A stretch of DNA of 64,000 bases, taken from contig JASSKH010000026.1 of NCBI GenBank assembly GCA_031763025.1, positions 124,001 to 188,000 on the forward strand. The letters are read 5' to 3'. Below the pieces are notes generated by a model that did no database searches, was not told where the DNA came from, and saw nothing but the letters and a program-made list of their open reading frames with translations. The position numbers and the translations under genes are program-made. The stretch comes from Macrocystis pyrifera. Taxonomy: Eukaryota; Sar; Phaeophyceae; Laminariales; Laminariaceae. This document shows positions 1 through 10,965 of this stretch, piece after piece (the stretch's first letter is position 1; every line of letters starts with the position of its first letter).

Positions 1-894
1 CGGATCTGTTCCTTCGAAGCACACGATATAGTAGATAAAGATGAATCCGAGTCTTGGTCGCTGTACTGTAAAAACAAAGAAACAAAGAAACAAACAGACC
101 TGAACAGACAAGCAAACAAACAAACAAACAAACAAACGAACAGGCAAACCAGCAGACAAACTCGCCCGAGTCTGTGTTGGGCCGCTGAATGGCGGAACCG
201 AGCTGTGTCGTCGGATCGCTGAAAAAATCAAAATAAAGCTGAGGAGCTTTGTGTAAAATCCAAATAAAGCTGAGAAGCTTTGTGTAATAATCCCCAGCTG
301 CTGCTCCTGCTCCGGGTCCACGAAGGTTCCCGATGAGCGCGCCGCGCTGAAAAAACGATGGCTCAAAAACCTGTTAAGAATATTCGATGATACTCCTGCA
401 CAGTAGGCTGCAAAGGTTGGCGCTGTCAGTCGTTAAACTGACCGAGCAGACACGCTGTGTGTCCAGGATGTGAAGAATGGATGACTCTTGAAAAAAAGGC
501 CGCTTGAGGGCAATAAAGGCTTAGGACGACGAACCGTGGTAAGTTCAGATGCGGTTTGACGAGTGAACGTGGGGGGTGTGCGAACACTCCAGTTCCTCAG
601 TCTTGATGGCCTCTTACAGCAACGTCTATCGGCGGCTTGTCGCTGCAACTCGTCGACTACAAGAACTGCTGAAAGGCCATCTAAATATCCCGTTACTCAT
701 AATGCGGTGTAATTAGTTGAACCGCAACTTACGAAGCATTGACTCAATAGGCTATGTACATACGGCCTATTTCTTAACACGATGCACTCACTGATATGAT
801 AGGCCAAGCCTGAGTCAGTTCGTAGAAGCCCCTCCAGGGTATATATATATAATATCGCTTAGAATACACAAGACAAGGAAGAAAGGGGGAGAAC
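1..894. other. No gene recognised; simple repeats
   Basis: No reading frame here looks like a conserved protein. A CAAA-type simple repeat lies at about 70-146. Two adjacent copies of a roughly 31-bp unit (AAATAAAGCTGAGNAGCTTT core) lie at about 226-292. The segment leads into the Gag relic that follows, but I found no recognisable 5' LTR in it. Confidence 0.5.
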
Positions 895-904
895 ATGAAG
901 TACA

Positions 905-960
905 CACACAACAAGAAGAAGAAGAACAAGAAGAAGAAGAAGAAGAAGAAGTGGAAGAAG
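905..960. repeat. GAA/AAG microsatellite
   Basis: Nearly pure AAG/GAA trinucleotide tract. It encodes a lysine run if read on the plus strand and lies just upstream of the Gag relic. It is more likely simple repeat than part of a protein. Confidence 0.85.
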
Positions 961-1029
961 GCGGCGGATAAGATACGTTCCAACCCGCTGACCGTTCCAC
1001 ACAGAAACACGCATATTTCCTGTGTGGAA

Positions 1030-2262
1030 CTCCCAAATACCGTTACACATGAATCCATACACCAAGTACGTGAGCACTCCGAACAACGCTTCTCAGGCCA
1101 GTTCTTCCAGTTCCTCCACGGGCGGGAGTGGCAAGCCTTCGCCCCCGAGGTCACGACCAGCTCCAAGAGGCAAGTGGTTCCCTCGCTGACCGATGTTTCT
1201 TCCGCCGCCCTCCTTGGCCGTTTGATCGTGCCCGATGACTGCGCCATGCCCGTATCGTTTACCCTTGCTCATGCCCGCACATCGGCGATCGACTCCGCTG
1301 CCGTAGCCGCCGCGAAAAAGCGCACCGCCAACGTTCAACTGTCGTACAAACACCTGGTGCTCAAAGACATCTCTCGTGTTTCAATCCTACATTTTCCCTC
1401 TTCGATCAATCCTTCCGATGCCGCGTAACAACTCACTCGTTCGGTCAAGGCCTCCGAGTCTGATATTCTCATGATGTGCTGCGATGGCAGCCATGAAGGC
1501 CTTAATTCCATCGATTGGATCCCCGGTTGGGAGTACCCCCTCCAGAAATCCCTCGCGCGTGCCATCACGCCTGACACGCCCACGACCACCCCTCTCACTA
1601 CGTTGATGGATGATGTTTTTGGACAGGTGTCGCGCGCCCTCGCCGCTAGATCGACGAGACCGGAGGCTTTCACGCTCCTCCTGAGGTTACTGAGCAACGA
1701 CGTCGACCGCACCGACACAGGGGGCAACTACACCAAGTTGCACAATTTTGGCGCGCCTAACGGGATCCCCTTTTGCGGTATTAGCCGTGCATTTCGAGGG
1801 GTGGTGTCGGCAGTGACCGGGACTGAGCGTGTTTCGGCACCGGGGGTGGAAGTTGTTCTGCAGGTGGTTCGGATAGCAGTTAACGAGCAGTACCCCAGCT
1901 TGATGCCCACGCTGTAACCGGGAGTTTTGACTACGGTATCGAGGCCGTTCGGCACTTTGGACGCCATGTGGTTGGTTTTTGAGACTCTCGCGAACAATAA
2001 GAGACCTTCCGTCAACGACGCAAAACATTTTTCTTTGCCTGCTTCTTCGACGAGTGTGCGGTCACCCGCCCCGTCGAGGCCCCGGCCCGCCAGCAATGGT
2101 TGCGGCCAGGGCCGGACGCTTCCCCAGTCGCCTTCATGGCAGACGGGATCACGCAATAATCCGTTTATGCTGAATATCAACGAATCCATCCCTGACTGCC
2201 TCGACCCATGGCTTGACACCTCTTCCAACTGCTGGCCCCTAAAAAGAACACCACTACGCTGA
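1030..2262 (+). pseudogene. Gag-like region of decayed Gag-NADAR retroelement
   Basis: This is a long stretch of one reading frame broken by three stops, at about 1426, 1915 and 2260. Read through the stops it gives a continuous protein resembling the Gag/nucleocapsid-type ORFs I associate with brown algal and other stramenopile retroelements. The part around 1471-1917 contains a helical capsid-like segment ending in a VVRIAVNEQYPSLMPTL-type motif, followed by a Ser/Pro-rich linker at about 2040-2110. The stops and later frameshifts mean it is not translated as a whole. The nature of the family is recalled rather than searched, so the capsid assignment is an inference. The zinc knuckle and NADAR segments downstream belong to the same decayed unit. 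Confidence 0.55.
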
Positions 2263-2278
2263 AGTTTACGCTGTTTGC

Positions 2279-2560
2279 ATGTCCATCAAGACCGAGGACC
2301 TTCCCCTCTGGAGCGGCCTACTTTCATCATCTGCTCGCGCGGCCGCCCTCAGCGAAAACCGAGGTCGCTGCTTGAACTGCCGCGAAGACTCACACTCCCT
2401 CAGACAGTCTAGACACCCCTTCCAAAACCTTGGCGGTATTTCGAACTCCGACCTCGGAACGCTCGGCGACGGTGCAGCGTTCCGCCATTGGCAAGAACGC
2501 ATGATCAGTCACCGCCGCGAGAACAAATCACGACCGAACAAACACAACCAGAGGAAATAA
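2279..2560 (+). pseudogene. Zinc-knuckle segment of the Gag-like protein
   Basis: A 93-codon open segment in the frame next to the preceding Gag. It carries the motif CLNCREDSHSLRQSRHPF, a CX2C pair followed by two histidines, which resembles a degenerate nucleic-acid-binding CCHC knuckle in which the last Cys appears to be replaced. A conserved-looking tail with LGTLGDGAAFRHWQERM follows, then a basic Arg/Lys/Asn-rich end typical of nucleocapsids. It is separated from the upstream part by a stop and a frame change, so I treat it as the same broken gene and not as an independent one. Confidence 0.6.
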
Positions 2561-2582
2561 AAGCGTCGGCTCGACCACTCGC

Positions 2583-3840
2583 ATGGGCATCACCACGGCC
2601 AAGGTAAACAGCACAGACAAGGTAACGACTAAAAGACACACGCGGAACGAGGACACCAACAGCTTCACTCCGGCCATCACGGTGGTGGTTCGACCGCCCC
2701 TGCCTCTTCCACCGCAGCTCTCGCCTCGGGGATCCGCTACGATGCTTCGCATAACTCGGGCGGAAACTCGAAGGGACGCCAGCCAGGCACCTTCCGCGCC
2801 TGTAACTGACAGGTCGACGGCGGTTCGGCCCCTCCTGCTCGTCCACCGCCAACATTGCCGGGAGAAAACACGTTGATTTCACAAGATGCTCGCGTCCCAG
2901 GCTCGCTCAACGCTCGGCGCCGACCTGCCCCGCTCCCGCCCTCGTACTTGGGCCCGACGCAGCGACTCAGCCTCACTGGATTGACCGGGGAGCCCCCGGG
3001 CGTCTTCCCCGGCGTCGGGAGCCCGCGCCTCAAACGCCGCTCCCCCCTCAACCTGGGCACCAGAGCAGGCGCGTCACACGCCGCTCTCCCGAACCACGCA
3101 CCGCGCAGCACCACGAGTGTCGCGCCGTCACATTTTGTTCTCAGCGAGGGTGTCCCCCTCCTTCACCTCCCGTCCATGCGTTGGCAGTCGGTTTGAGGTG
3201 CGAGAAGGCCAACACCGAAACCCCGAGATCTCGGTTGAAGCTCGACTCGGCGTTTCCTTGCAATAACTGTGGTTGTTCCACCCTTTTTCCAATTAAGGAG
3301 GAATCGACAAGATCAGCTACCTCGTCCCCTTTCCCCACCAGGTCTACAGGACGGAAGCCGTATCCGGTGGACCCTTTGTTGCCCCCCACCCGAGCACCGT
3401 TCTTGAAGTCGTCTACAGGGTCTGCAGGTCCTCTTTCATCTTCGCGCACGCCACTCCACGTGCGCAGCGCTCCTTCGGCTGCGTTGGAACTGGAGAAACT
3501 TGACACTGCCCGTCGAGCCAGGGGTGACTCCACGGCCTCCGGTCAGATCAACCGGACAGTATACCCGTCAAATTCGGAAGAATTGCAGCTCACGTCAAGC
3601 ACAACGGGCTCAAAGCCCCCTTCCCCCCTTGATCTAGGAATGAGACCATCGGGCGCAGCAAGAGAACCTTCTGGCGATTTTTTGCCTACGGGCAATGGTG
3701 ACACAGAGACAGTATACGTGGAACCGGACTCGCCTCGTGCACCAGGGACTCAGTGTTCTCAGGGAAGGACACTCCCCCCCACACACACCGCAACTGCGGC
3801 CACAGACGACTCGGCACCGTCGGTCTTTGACCCTACCCTT
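2583..3840 (+). pseudogene. Linker between Gag and NADAR parts, frameshifted
   Basis: Open segments run through three frames (2583-2876, 2855-3196 and 3181-3963). The encoded peptides are Pro/Ser/Arg-rich with no domain I recognise. I see no reverse transcriptase, RNase H or integrase motif. The segment therefore looks like a low-complexity linker joining the zinc knuckle to the NADAR domain, with several indels. This absence suggests the element is non-autonomous, although a deletion of pol cannot be excluded. Confidence 0.45.
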
Positions 3841-4440
3841 GAGTATTTAACGGAGCGGGTGGTACTTTTCTGGCAACCCCCCTCCTATTTTTCGCAGTGG
3901 TCACCCTCGTATTTTGTCGTTGGAGATGTGTATTTCCTGCGCGGAGCAGTATATGACGGCTGAAAAGGCTCGCCTTTTTCAGGACCACGTCACAGCGGAG
4001 CGGATTATGGCCTCGTCAGACCCACGCGAGCACAAAGGCCTCGATCGCGGCGTGCATAACTTCGACCGAGCTATTTGGGACCGCGTTCGGGAAGACGCCG
4101 ACCTTGCTGGTACTTTTGTCAATTCACGCAGAACCCGACCATGAAGCAGCCCCTATTGAACACTGGCACTAAAACTTTGGCTGAAGCCAGCCCTTGTGAC
4201 CCTGTGTGGGGCATCGGGCTCCGGGCAGACGACCCCGAGGCTCAAGATCCCCCTCGGTGGCGTGGGAAAAATTTGCTCGGGAAAGCTCTTTCCGCCGTTC
4301 GCGACACCCTCCGTTCAAGTGAGGCCGGGTTGGCACACCCCGCCTCCTCTCATCAATTTTGGACTCCGACCACGCCTGACAGAATTCATGAGATTTCGCC
4401 AGCGCCTCCTCGTCCTTTGGTCGTGGCCCCCGCATGCCCA
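3841..4440 (+). pseudogene. NADAR (DUF1768, YbiA-like) domain, frameshifted
   Basis: The three pieces of this domain lie in frames 1, 2 and 1, with indels near 3931 and 4118. Visible NADAR signatures, in order, are CAEQYMTAEKARLF, a DPREHK segment leading to a GRG-like turn (here DRG), FDRAIWDRVRED, QFTQNPTMKQ, LLNTGTKTLAEASP, DPVWGIGL and WRGKNLLGKALSAVRDTL. NADAR proteins are N-glycosidases or ADP-ribose-related hydrolases; bacterial YbiA and RibX-type members act on early riboflavin intermediates. Position and orientation place this domain at the C-terminus of the Gag-like ORF and just before the LTR. The reading frame is broken, so this copy should be inactive. The domain call is firm; its role in the element is unknown. 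Confidence 0.8.
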
Positions 4441-4599
4441 GGTCCTCCCTTGGAGTTTTCGACCAGCCTTTTTACGCGCCCGCTGATCACTGCGGGTGGA
4501 ATGGCGATGGCTTTCGTTGACGATTTATTCCTGCCCCTTAGGGCTAGGCCTTCCTTTCTTCTTTTTTTTTTTACGTTCCTTGTCGGCTTCGTTGCCGCG

Positions 4600-4938
4600 C
4601 CGTGAGGAACCGCATCTTCGACTCATGTTCTAGTTCGTGGAATCGGGGTTTCCACGAATTTCCCATAATTTGCACATACGGCTCATCAGAGTGGGCTAGC
4701 GTTATGATACTACCTTGAAGGAGGCTGAAAGCCAGGTAATTACCTGGGGTCAAGTTATAGGATCGTACATGGAAAACCAGGGAGATACGAGCTCGGCTCT
4801 TAGTCTCCTTGAGCACGAAAGGAATAAAGCTGCTCCTCTCCTATCTCTAAGCAAATAACACACGTGAGTACCAACGAGAACCGACTTAATAGGCAAACCT
4901 GTCCAGAGATACAAAGCGTCACGACCTTGATCTTAACA
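4600..4938 (+). repeat. LTR-like repeat at the 3' end of the Gag-NADAR element
   Basis: About 340 bp align by eye with 54730-55110, including shared blocks such as CCGCATCTTCG, GGAATCGGGGTTTCCACGAA, CGGCTCATCAGAGTGGGCTA, GCACGAAAGGAATAAAGCTG and CGTGAGTACCAACGA. The better-preserved copy starts TGTGGG and ends ACA, as LTRs do. The conserved stretch just upstream (about 4500-4560, TTCGTTGACGATTTATTCC) is also present at about 54600. The internal AATAAAGC could serve as a polyadenylation signal. Confidence 0.6.
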
Positions 4939-4950
4939 CCCGCCTCCCGG

Positions 4951-5127
4951 AGATGTGTTACACAATACCACCAGGTACAAAACCAAAAAAAAAAAAAAAA
5001 AACACAACAAGTACACAGAGCAAGGCGAAGTAAGAATGGAGATGTGTTACACAATACCACCAGGTACAAAACCAAAAAAAACACACACACACACAATAAG
5101 TAAACAGAGCAAGGCGAAGTAAGAATG
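4951..5127. repeat. Tandem duplication, about 89-bp unit
   Basis: Two head-to-tail copies of a unit beginning GATGTGTTACACAATACC and ending near GGCGAAGTAAGAATG, at about 4951-5039 and 5040-5127. They differ mainly in the length of an internal A tract and a CA microsatellite. Confidence 0.9.
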
Positions 5128-5660
5128 AAAGGTAAGAACAGGCAAACCGATACGGACCTTTTTTTATAACAGCAACAACAGTGTATTAGTATGGCCGACA
5201 ACACGTTGGTATCGATATATCTCTCCACTCGTCAATAGCACGAGTGTCGAAGCAATAACTGTTATTGTTGGTGAGTCTATTGTCCGGGGTCTTTGTTGTC
5301 TTCGGGGGGGGGCACGGTCTCAGGGGAACCGTGGTTGAGGAAAGCGGGAAGGAGATGCCAGACAGGGAAGCAACGAATACCAGACCGACTAGCGGGTACG
5401 TAGAACCTGGCCGCGATACCCGCACCACAAACTGTTGCGGCTGCCTGGAGGGTGCCTTTGTGGTGCTTCCGTATCTATCTATGGTGTGCAGTCACTTCGC
5501 ACGAGTACATTTTGCATCATATTTCTTATTTCTACATGTTCTTGTTTGTTGTTGTTCTCACATTATTCACTCATCGCCACAATACAGTCCGTGGTCGTAA
5601 GACAGGCTTCAATAACGCTGGAGTGGAATACTGCTGAATTACCTTAGGAGGGAAACTAAA
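5128..5660. repeat. Dispersed repeat copy; no gene
   Basis: The part around 5337-5480 (CCAGACCGACTAGCGGG, then a TGTTGCGGCTGCCTGGAGGG-like block) is similar to sequence flanking both sides of the Ty3 element (near 46060-46111 and 51050-51130) and to 45775-45860. It is an old interspersed repeat of unknown class. The short ORFs here are not convincing. Confidence 0.5.
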
Positions 5661-7195
5661 AACGGGAAAATACTGCACATGTTATGAAGCACTGTAAACA
5701 AGGAGCTTCGCTCAGGAAGGAAAAGTACAACATATTACCCAAAGCGGGCAGAGGTTCATGCTTTGTTTTAATTGTGTAGTTGTAGTTTTGCTGTTGTAGT
5801 CGCAAACTGGCGACTTGACAATGCCAAGAGTCCTGCCGCCATGCTTTAGGAATATAAGCACCTCGGACGCCACGTGTATGTGTGAGCACAACACCATACA
5901 CACGTACGAGGTATTCCTTTCTGAAGCTCTCTCTCCACAATCAATCGCTCCTCCACCGCCACCTCCACTACCACCTCGTGTACTCGCTCCACCAGAAGAT
6001 GGCGCATACGACTTGGATCGCTTTAGCGTGGGTGAACGGTAAATCGCGGACATACATGTTACTCATTGGTCCGAGCTTGCACGTGCTATGTTGTTGTGCG
6101 GAGAGAGAGCCTCACCAACTTCAACGAAGGAGAGCCTGTCGTCTCACCCCTGAAAACAAATAAGTTGGAATTAATCAATTATGTTGAAAGTAAGTGCAGG
6201 ATCGGCTATCTCGCTCAATTTAGATGGGATTTGGATTCCGAGTCGAGTATTGAGCATCCAGTTTTCGTTTTTTTTTTTTTTTTTTTTTTTGTGATAGCTT
6301 GAAAATAGTGTCGGATCGGTTGTCTCGCTCAGTTTTGACGGGATTTTGATTTTTAGTCCGGTTCGAGCATCCATCTTGCGACTTTTTTCGGATATTTTTT
6401 GGTCGGATTTTTATGTTGAATTTAGTGTAGGTTTTTTATCTGAAATTAGTGTGGGATTTTTGTTACCTTAGATTTAGCGTGGGGACTTGTATCTTGAGGC
6501 AAGTGTGAGGGAGCAAAGAAAGCAAAGAACGCAGAGAAAGGAATTACTTTTCCGAGGGAAAATAATGTGGCACGATGAGCAAGCACGCAAAGAAAAACTG
6601 AAGAGCGCAAAGAAAGCAAAGATCGTAGAAGCGACGATTCTTTGTCATAGACTCGCTGAGCGCGAGGCAGGTGTTTAATCAAGCGAAAGAAAGGCAACCA
6701 CATATTTAAGTAAGTTCATTTATACTGAAATTAACTGCGAGAAATCGCACACCTCAGCGGGGGCCACCGGAACAGTGTGTTTTCGACACCTCGCATCAAA
6801 AACGGAACGCTGTGATCACATGACGATTTAAAAGAACTTACCGGTAGATATTTTTCATTTTTTTCAGTTCTGGCCACTTGGATTTAGAGACCCCGCCCTG
6901 TCCGAGTGTTTTCCTTGCTGACCTTTCTGCGTTAGGGTTTCGAAAGAGGACTGTTGTTCCGGGTGCCCTCGACCTCAGACAAAACATAATAAGTGATATC
7001 AGCTTACGTGTGTATCACAGACATATTATACGCGCTGTACGAGTCGTGGCGGAGACCGAGGAGACAGCATAAATATTTCGGTATATAAATACCCGCGAGA
7101 AAAAAGGTAGGATGAAACAAATCGACGTCGCATTCGAAATCGGACTCGATATTTAGTCTACTCTTCACGAAAAAAAACGTGTTTAGTGGTATCCC
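5661..7195. other. No gene recognised; partial tandem repeat and poly-T
   Basis: Two related blocks, about 6190-6265 and 6305-6375, share GATCGG(C/T)T(A/G)TCTCGCTCA and GAGCATCCA. A run of more than 20 T lies between them at about 6269-6291. Several TTAGTGTGGG(A)TTTTT-like repeats follow at about 6420-6490. I see no protein-coding signal. Confidence 0.5.
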
Positions 7196-7630
7196 ATGAC
7201 GCCCACGGGGGAGGTGGGTGAAATTGTGACGAGTCTCCCTCGTCCATTTCCCCCTCTTCCGTCTCCCATTTTAGCTTATGTACGCGGTTGGCCTGCCCCC
7301 CACTCTGTGCAGCCTCAGCAGTCAATCCCATTCAGAAGCCGCGTTTTCAGCCTGCAACTCCCCGTGCCTTCAACACGCCCCACCTCGCCCCCTGCCCCGG
7401 CTGCCTACCCAGCTATTCTTTCCTTCCCACCAGCCTCTTGGAGCCCACAGTAGGTCCTCCATATTCGACCGTACGTATCCCGTGAACGCCTGCGACGCCC
7501 ATATTTCCTGTCCCTGTATCATCCACGGCGGCGGGGCTCTAATCGCCACCAGCCTCGTTGTTCCTCCTGTCCTTTTCGAGTGCCGCGCGAAGTCTCCGGT
7601 GTCAGTTCCGCCACTTTTCCCTTCCCTACG

Positions 7631-7790
7631 ATCTCCGTTTCTCCTCCACCTTCTCCAGCTCACTCATTAAGCAGTACGCCGCTTGCCCTCTCGTCAACAT
7701 CTCCCATCTCCATTTCTCCTCCACCCTCTCCAGCTCACTCAAAAAGCAGTACGTCGCATGACTTCTCGTCCACACCTCCCATCCCCTCCT
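7631..7790. repeat. 75-bp tandem duplication, Ser/Pro coding pattern
   Basis: Two head-to-tail copies with a period of 75 bp, each containing TTTCTCCTCCACC and CCAGCTCACTCA and an AAGCAGTACG(C/T)CGC core. The period is a multiple of three, so a plus-strand frame stays open and reads as a Ser/Pro-rich repeat (SPPPSPAHS twice). The preceding 7196-7630 is C-rich with the same compositional bias and no recognisable domain. Confidence 0.8.
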
Positions 7791-7861
7791 GCTCCTGTAT
7801 GTCAATCAGTGTGGCGTTCTCCCCGCCCGAGATACTGCTTCGGAAATACTTGAACAGCTCC

Positions 7862-8370
7862 GCTCGGCCGACCCCGTCGTCGCTCGGCCCACCACGTCGC
7901 TCGCTCGGTCGACCGCGCCGTTGCTCGGGTCTGCCGCGTCGTTCGCTCGATCGACCGCGCCGTCGCTCGGATCGGTCGCGTCGTTCGCTCGGTCCGTCGC
8001 GTCGCTTGCTCGGTCGACCGTGCCGTCGTCGTTCGGGTCCGCCACGTCGTTCCCTCGCTCGGTCGATCCCACCGTCGCTCGGTCCGTCGAGTCGTTTGTT
8101 CGCTCGGCCGATATCGCCGTCGCTCGGTCCGCTGCGTCGCTCGACCGATCGACCGCACCGTCGCTCGAGTCCGCCGCGTCGTTCGCTCGATCGACCGCCC
8201 TGTCGCTCGGGTCCGCCGCGTCGTTCGCTCGCTCGGTCCGTCGCGTCGCTTGCTCGGTCGACCGTGCCGTCGTGGTTCAGGTCCGCCACGTCGTTCCCTC
8301 GCTCGGCCGATCCCACCGTCGCTCGATCCGTCGAGTCGCTCGCTCGATCGACCGCGCCGTCACTCGACCT
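7862..8370. repeat. TCGA-rich minisatellite open in several frames
   Basis: A dense array of related units built from CGCTCGGTCGACCG and CCGCGTCGTT, roughly 45 bp each, with a higher-order duplication about 240 bp apart (7988 and 8227 share more than 90 near-identical bases). The repeats lack stop codons in several frames on both strands. This creates long but low-complexity ORFs: 267 codons plus strand (7580-8383) and 246 codons minus strand (7735-8475). I treat these as repeat artefacts and not as genes. Confidence 0.85.
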
Positions 8371-8390
8371 CGTCGTTCCGTAGTTGGGTG

Positions 8391-9458
8391 GGTGGCGTTG
8401 GGCCGCCTTCGTCGCCCGCGATCGCCCGGTCAGTCGCACCGCCGGTCGCCCTCGGCCGCTCTTGTTAAGTATCAACTGCAGTAGGAGTTGTATGCAGCAG
8501 TAGTATTGATACGGTAGTATATCCTGCTGGTGTTTGTCCAGTAGTTTTTTTGTTTTCCTGATTTGAAGTCAATACCTTGGTTTGTTCTCTCTGGTACGAA
8601 AACGTCACCTGTGTCCCTTGGGCCTGATAGCAAATGGTGCTCCTTGGGCCTGCACGCGAAGCCACGAACACAGGAATAGAAGCGCGTACAGTCCAGCTAG
8701 CTCTACCCTTGGAGGCCTCGGTTGGATTCGATGTGGCTGGGAGACTCTGCGTCTTTGTTTTCGGAGATTGTTGTTCCTTGTGTTCTCGGAGCGCAAACTC
8801 TCTCTCTCACACACGCTCTCTCTCTATCTCTCTCATCGAGGTACAAGGAGCTGACATGACGGAAGCGACCCTGCCATAAAACGCCACAGAATATGTCGCA
8901 AGCCCCATGAGGTCAAGACCTTGCAGCTAGAAGCGGCCTTCCTCGGCCGTTTGCATCAGCGCGCAACGACCTCATAAACGGCGTTAGTCAATCCCGCTGA
9001 GCGAGCCGTGCTTCTACAAGGTGATTTCATTTTTGTCACGATCGATGCGCTGTAGCCAATTTGCGAATGATTTCGCTGCCCGTACCAACTTTGGCACAAG
9101 CCATTGTCTACAAGCAATTGTCCCGCGGGTGGCGCTGGGTCGCGTAGCTCAAGGCGCAGGGCTCCTCTGAATCCAAACGTTGGCCCAGGCTGCTTGTATG
9201 TGTGTCCGCTACCGATTCGCGCGGCGGTATACTCGACAACGTCGGAAGCGGTTTGGAACCAGATTTTTTCCCTGTGACGGGGGATAGACAGACAGGTTTT
9301 GAATATCCGGTATAGAATACTCTAGGTTGTAAACCTAGTGATTTACTGTGAAGTAAGCAAGCCAGACTTCATGATGTTCTCCTATTGCCTCGGGATAGTG
9401 TCGTCTAGTCTTTGATGTAGTCAAAATGCGATTTCTCTCAGGACTTACCGGGCATGAC
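8391..9458. other. No gene recognised
   Basis: Contains a CT-rich microsatellite at about 8798-8842. The remainder shows only short ORFs without recognisable motifs. A tRNA-like D-arm sequence near 9140 lacks a T arm and was rejected as a tRNA. Confidence 0.5.
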
Positions 9459-9736
9459 CACGAGCAATCGTCGGCAGCGGCGGGTGAAACGTGTAAAGCA
9501 ACCTCCGCGAGCGCGTGGCCGTGGCTTGCGTGAGCGTGGGTGTTTCAACAATTGTCTTGGAAAGATACTCCAGTATTTTATAACGTGAAAACGAATTTTG
9601 CAGACGCGGAGTGCGATTTGTCACCGAAGTTTCCGAACAGAACCACGAGACTTTGACGGGAAGCGGCGGGTGCCACGTGTAAAACCACCACCGCGAGCGC
9701 GTGGCCGTGGCTTGCTTGAACGTGGATGTTTCGACG
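9459..9736. repeat. Two direct copies of a ~90-bp GC-rich block
   Basis: Blocks at 9459-9552 and 9642-9736 share GCGGCGGGTG, ACGTGTAAA, CCGCGAGCGCGTGGCCGTGG and a GTGG(A/G)TGTTTC end. They are separated by about 90 unrelated bases. The function is unknown. Confidence 0.75.
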
Positions 9737-9884
9737 ACGGCAAAAAAAACTGAGTTTAAAAAAACACGGTCAAGAAAATACAGAGTTTTTTCTAGTGGAA
9801 ACAGAAACTAAGCCCTGAAGAGATTTATAACCAGTACATCTGTTGTTTTTTCGCCCCCTTGAGGCATGCATGTATCCAAGTATT

Positions 9885-10180
9885 ACCCGTACCCGGACCT
9901 TCTCTAGGTCATGTACGCCTGTGTCACAATACCAGGAACTTATGCGAATTATTAAAGACTTCATACCCGTACCCAGAACTTCTGTGAGTTATGTATGACA
10001 TCCACACCCGTACCCAGAACTCCTGTGAGCCCGTGTCACAACACAACATTTTTATACCTGCCCGGAACTTCTGTGAGTTCTGTACGCCCATGCCACAATA
10101 CCCGTAATGTCCGTGAGTTCTATAAGACTTCTATACCCGCACCCGGAACTTCTGTAAGTTATGTATGACTTCCTTGCCAG
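9885..10180. repeat. Minisatellite with CCCGTACCC-GAACTTCTGTGAG units
   Basis: At least five imperfect tandem units of about 50-65 bp, each containing a CCCGTACCCGGAACTTCTGTGAGT-like core (TTCTGTGAGT) followed by TATG or TACG. The units diverge progressively across the array. Confidence 0.8.
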
Positions 10181-10689
10181 TACTCGGAATCCACAAACCC
10201 CACAGGAAGTAGCTTTGCAATCTTCTCTATATCATTTCTAATCTTGGCTTCATACCCCTTTCCAAACAAATCACTTTCTCCGTCATCGCAAGTGATCTTC
10301 ACAGACGCTTCGGTACTGCCTCTGCATATTGTACAGTAGGCACAAAGCCTCCGCACGCATCATTGTTTTATAGGTTATGAGCCTCGCCTTTTGATCTACA
10401 CACCGACTGGCACTACGCAACAATGTCTCGCTGAGCTCGTCAAGCTCTACAACCTCCAAGAATCTCGAAGAAAGATCACGTCGTCAAGTGCGGAGGAATA
10501 TGATTTTCCCCCAGTTATTTGAAGATCAGCCCCGACTCAACAGCACCATCGATGTTCATCAAGTTCGTCGGGATTATTTTAGAGAAACAATTGCTTCACG
10601 ATATCGCGCACCAAGCAGGTATAAAAAGAGACTGATGTCGTGCTGTCAAGTGCGAAGCACGTACGAGTACTCGTACGGAGTCTGGCTTC
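10181..10689. other. No gene recognised
   Basis: A 65-codon minus-strand ORF at 10159-10356 (a CAYCTICRGSTEASVKITC-type peptide) could be an isolated exon, but nothing supports it. The rest is unremarkable. Confidence 0.35.
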
Positions 10690-10965
10690 ACGCTCTCACG
10701 CGCGAAGCTCGTATCAACGTTACCGTCACGCCGTATGCTCGAAATACGTCACACGACTATTTTGTGCGTAATCACACGCAAACCATGTTTCGATGCTACT
10801 TCCACGATGTACGCACGAGAAACATCGCACGGCTGCTTCTGTGCTACCACACACAACGTTGGTCTCAAGACTATTTTCACGCTGTACGCACGAGAAACAT
10901 CACACGATTGGTTTCTGCGCTATCACGCTATCACGCGCAAAGTTAGTTTCAAGCCCGTTTCACCC
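10690..10965. repeat. Tandem repeat with TGTACGCACGAGAAACATC units
   Basis: Three to four units of about 65-70 bp. The two best copies (around 10790 and 10865) share ACG(A/C)TGTACGCACGAGAAA and CATC(G/A)CACG. More diverged copies lie upstream around 10700-10790. Overlapping plus-strand ORFs reflect the repeat. Confidence 0.75.

Noticed and set aside
9135..9185. tRNA-like sequence (GTCGCGTAGCTCAAGGCGCA)
   Set aside because: A D-arm-like start is present, but there is no T arm or closing acceptor stem in the right place.
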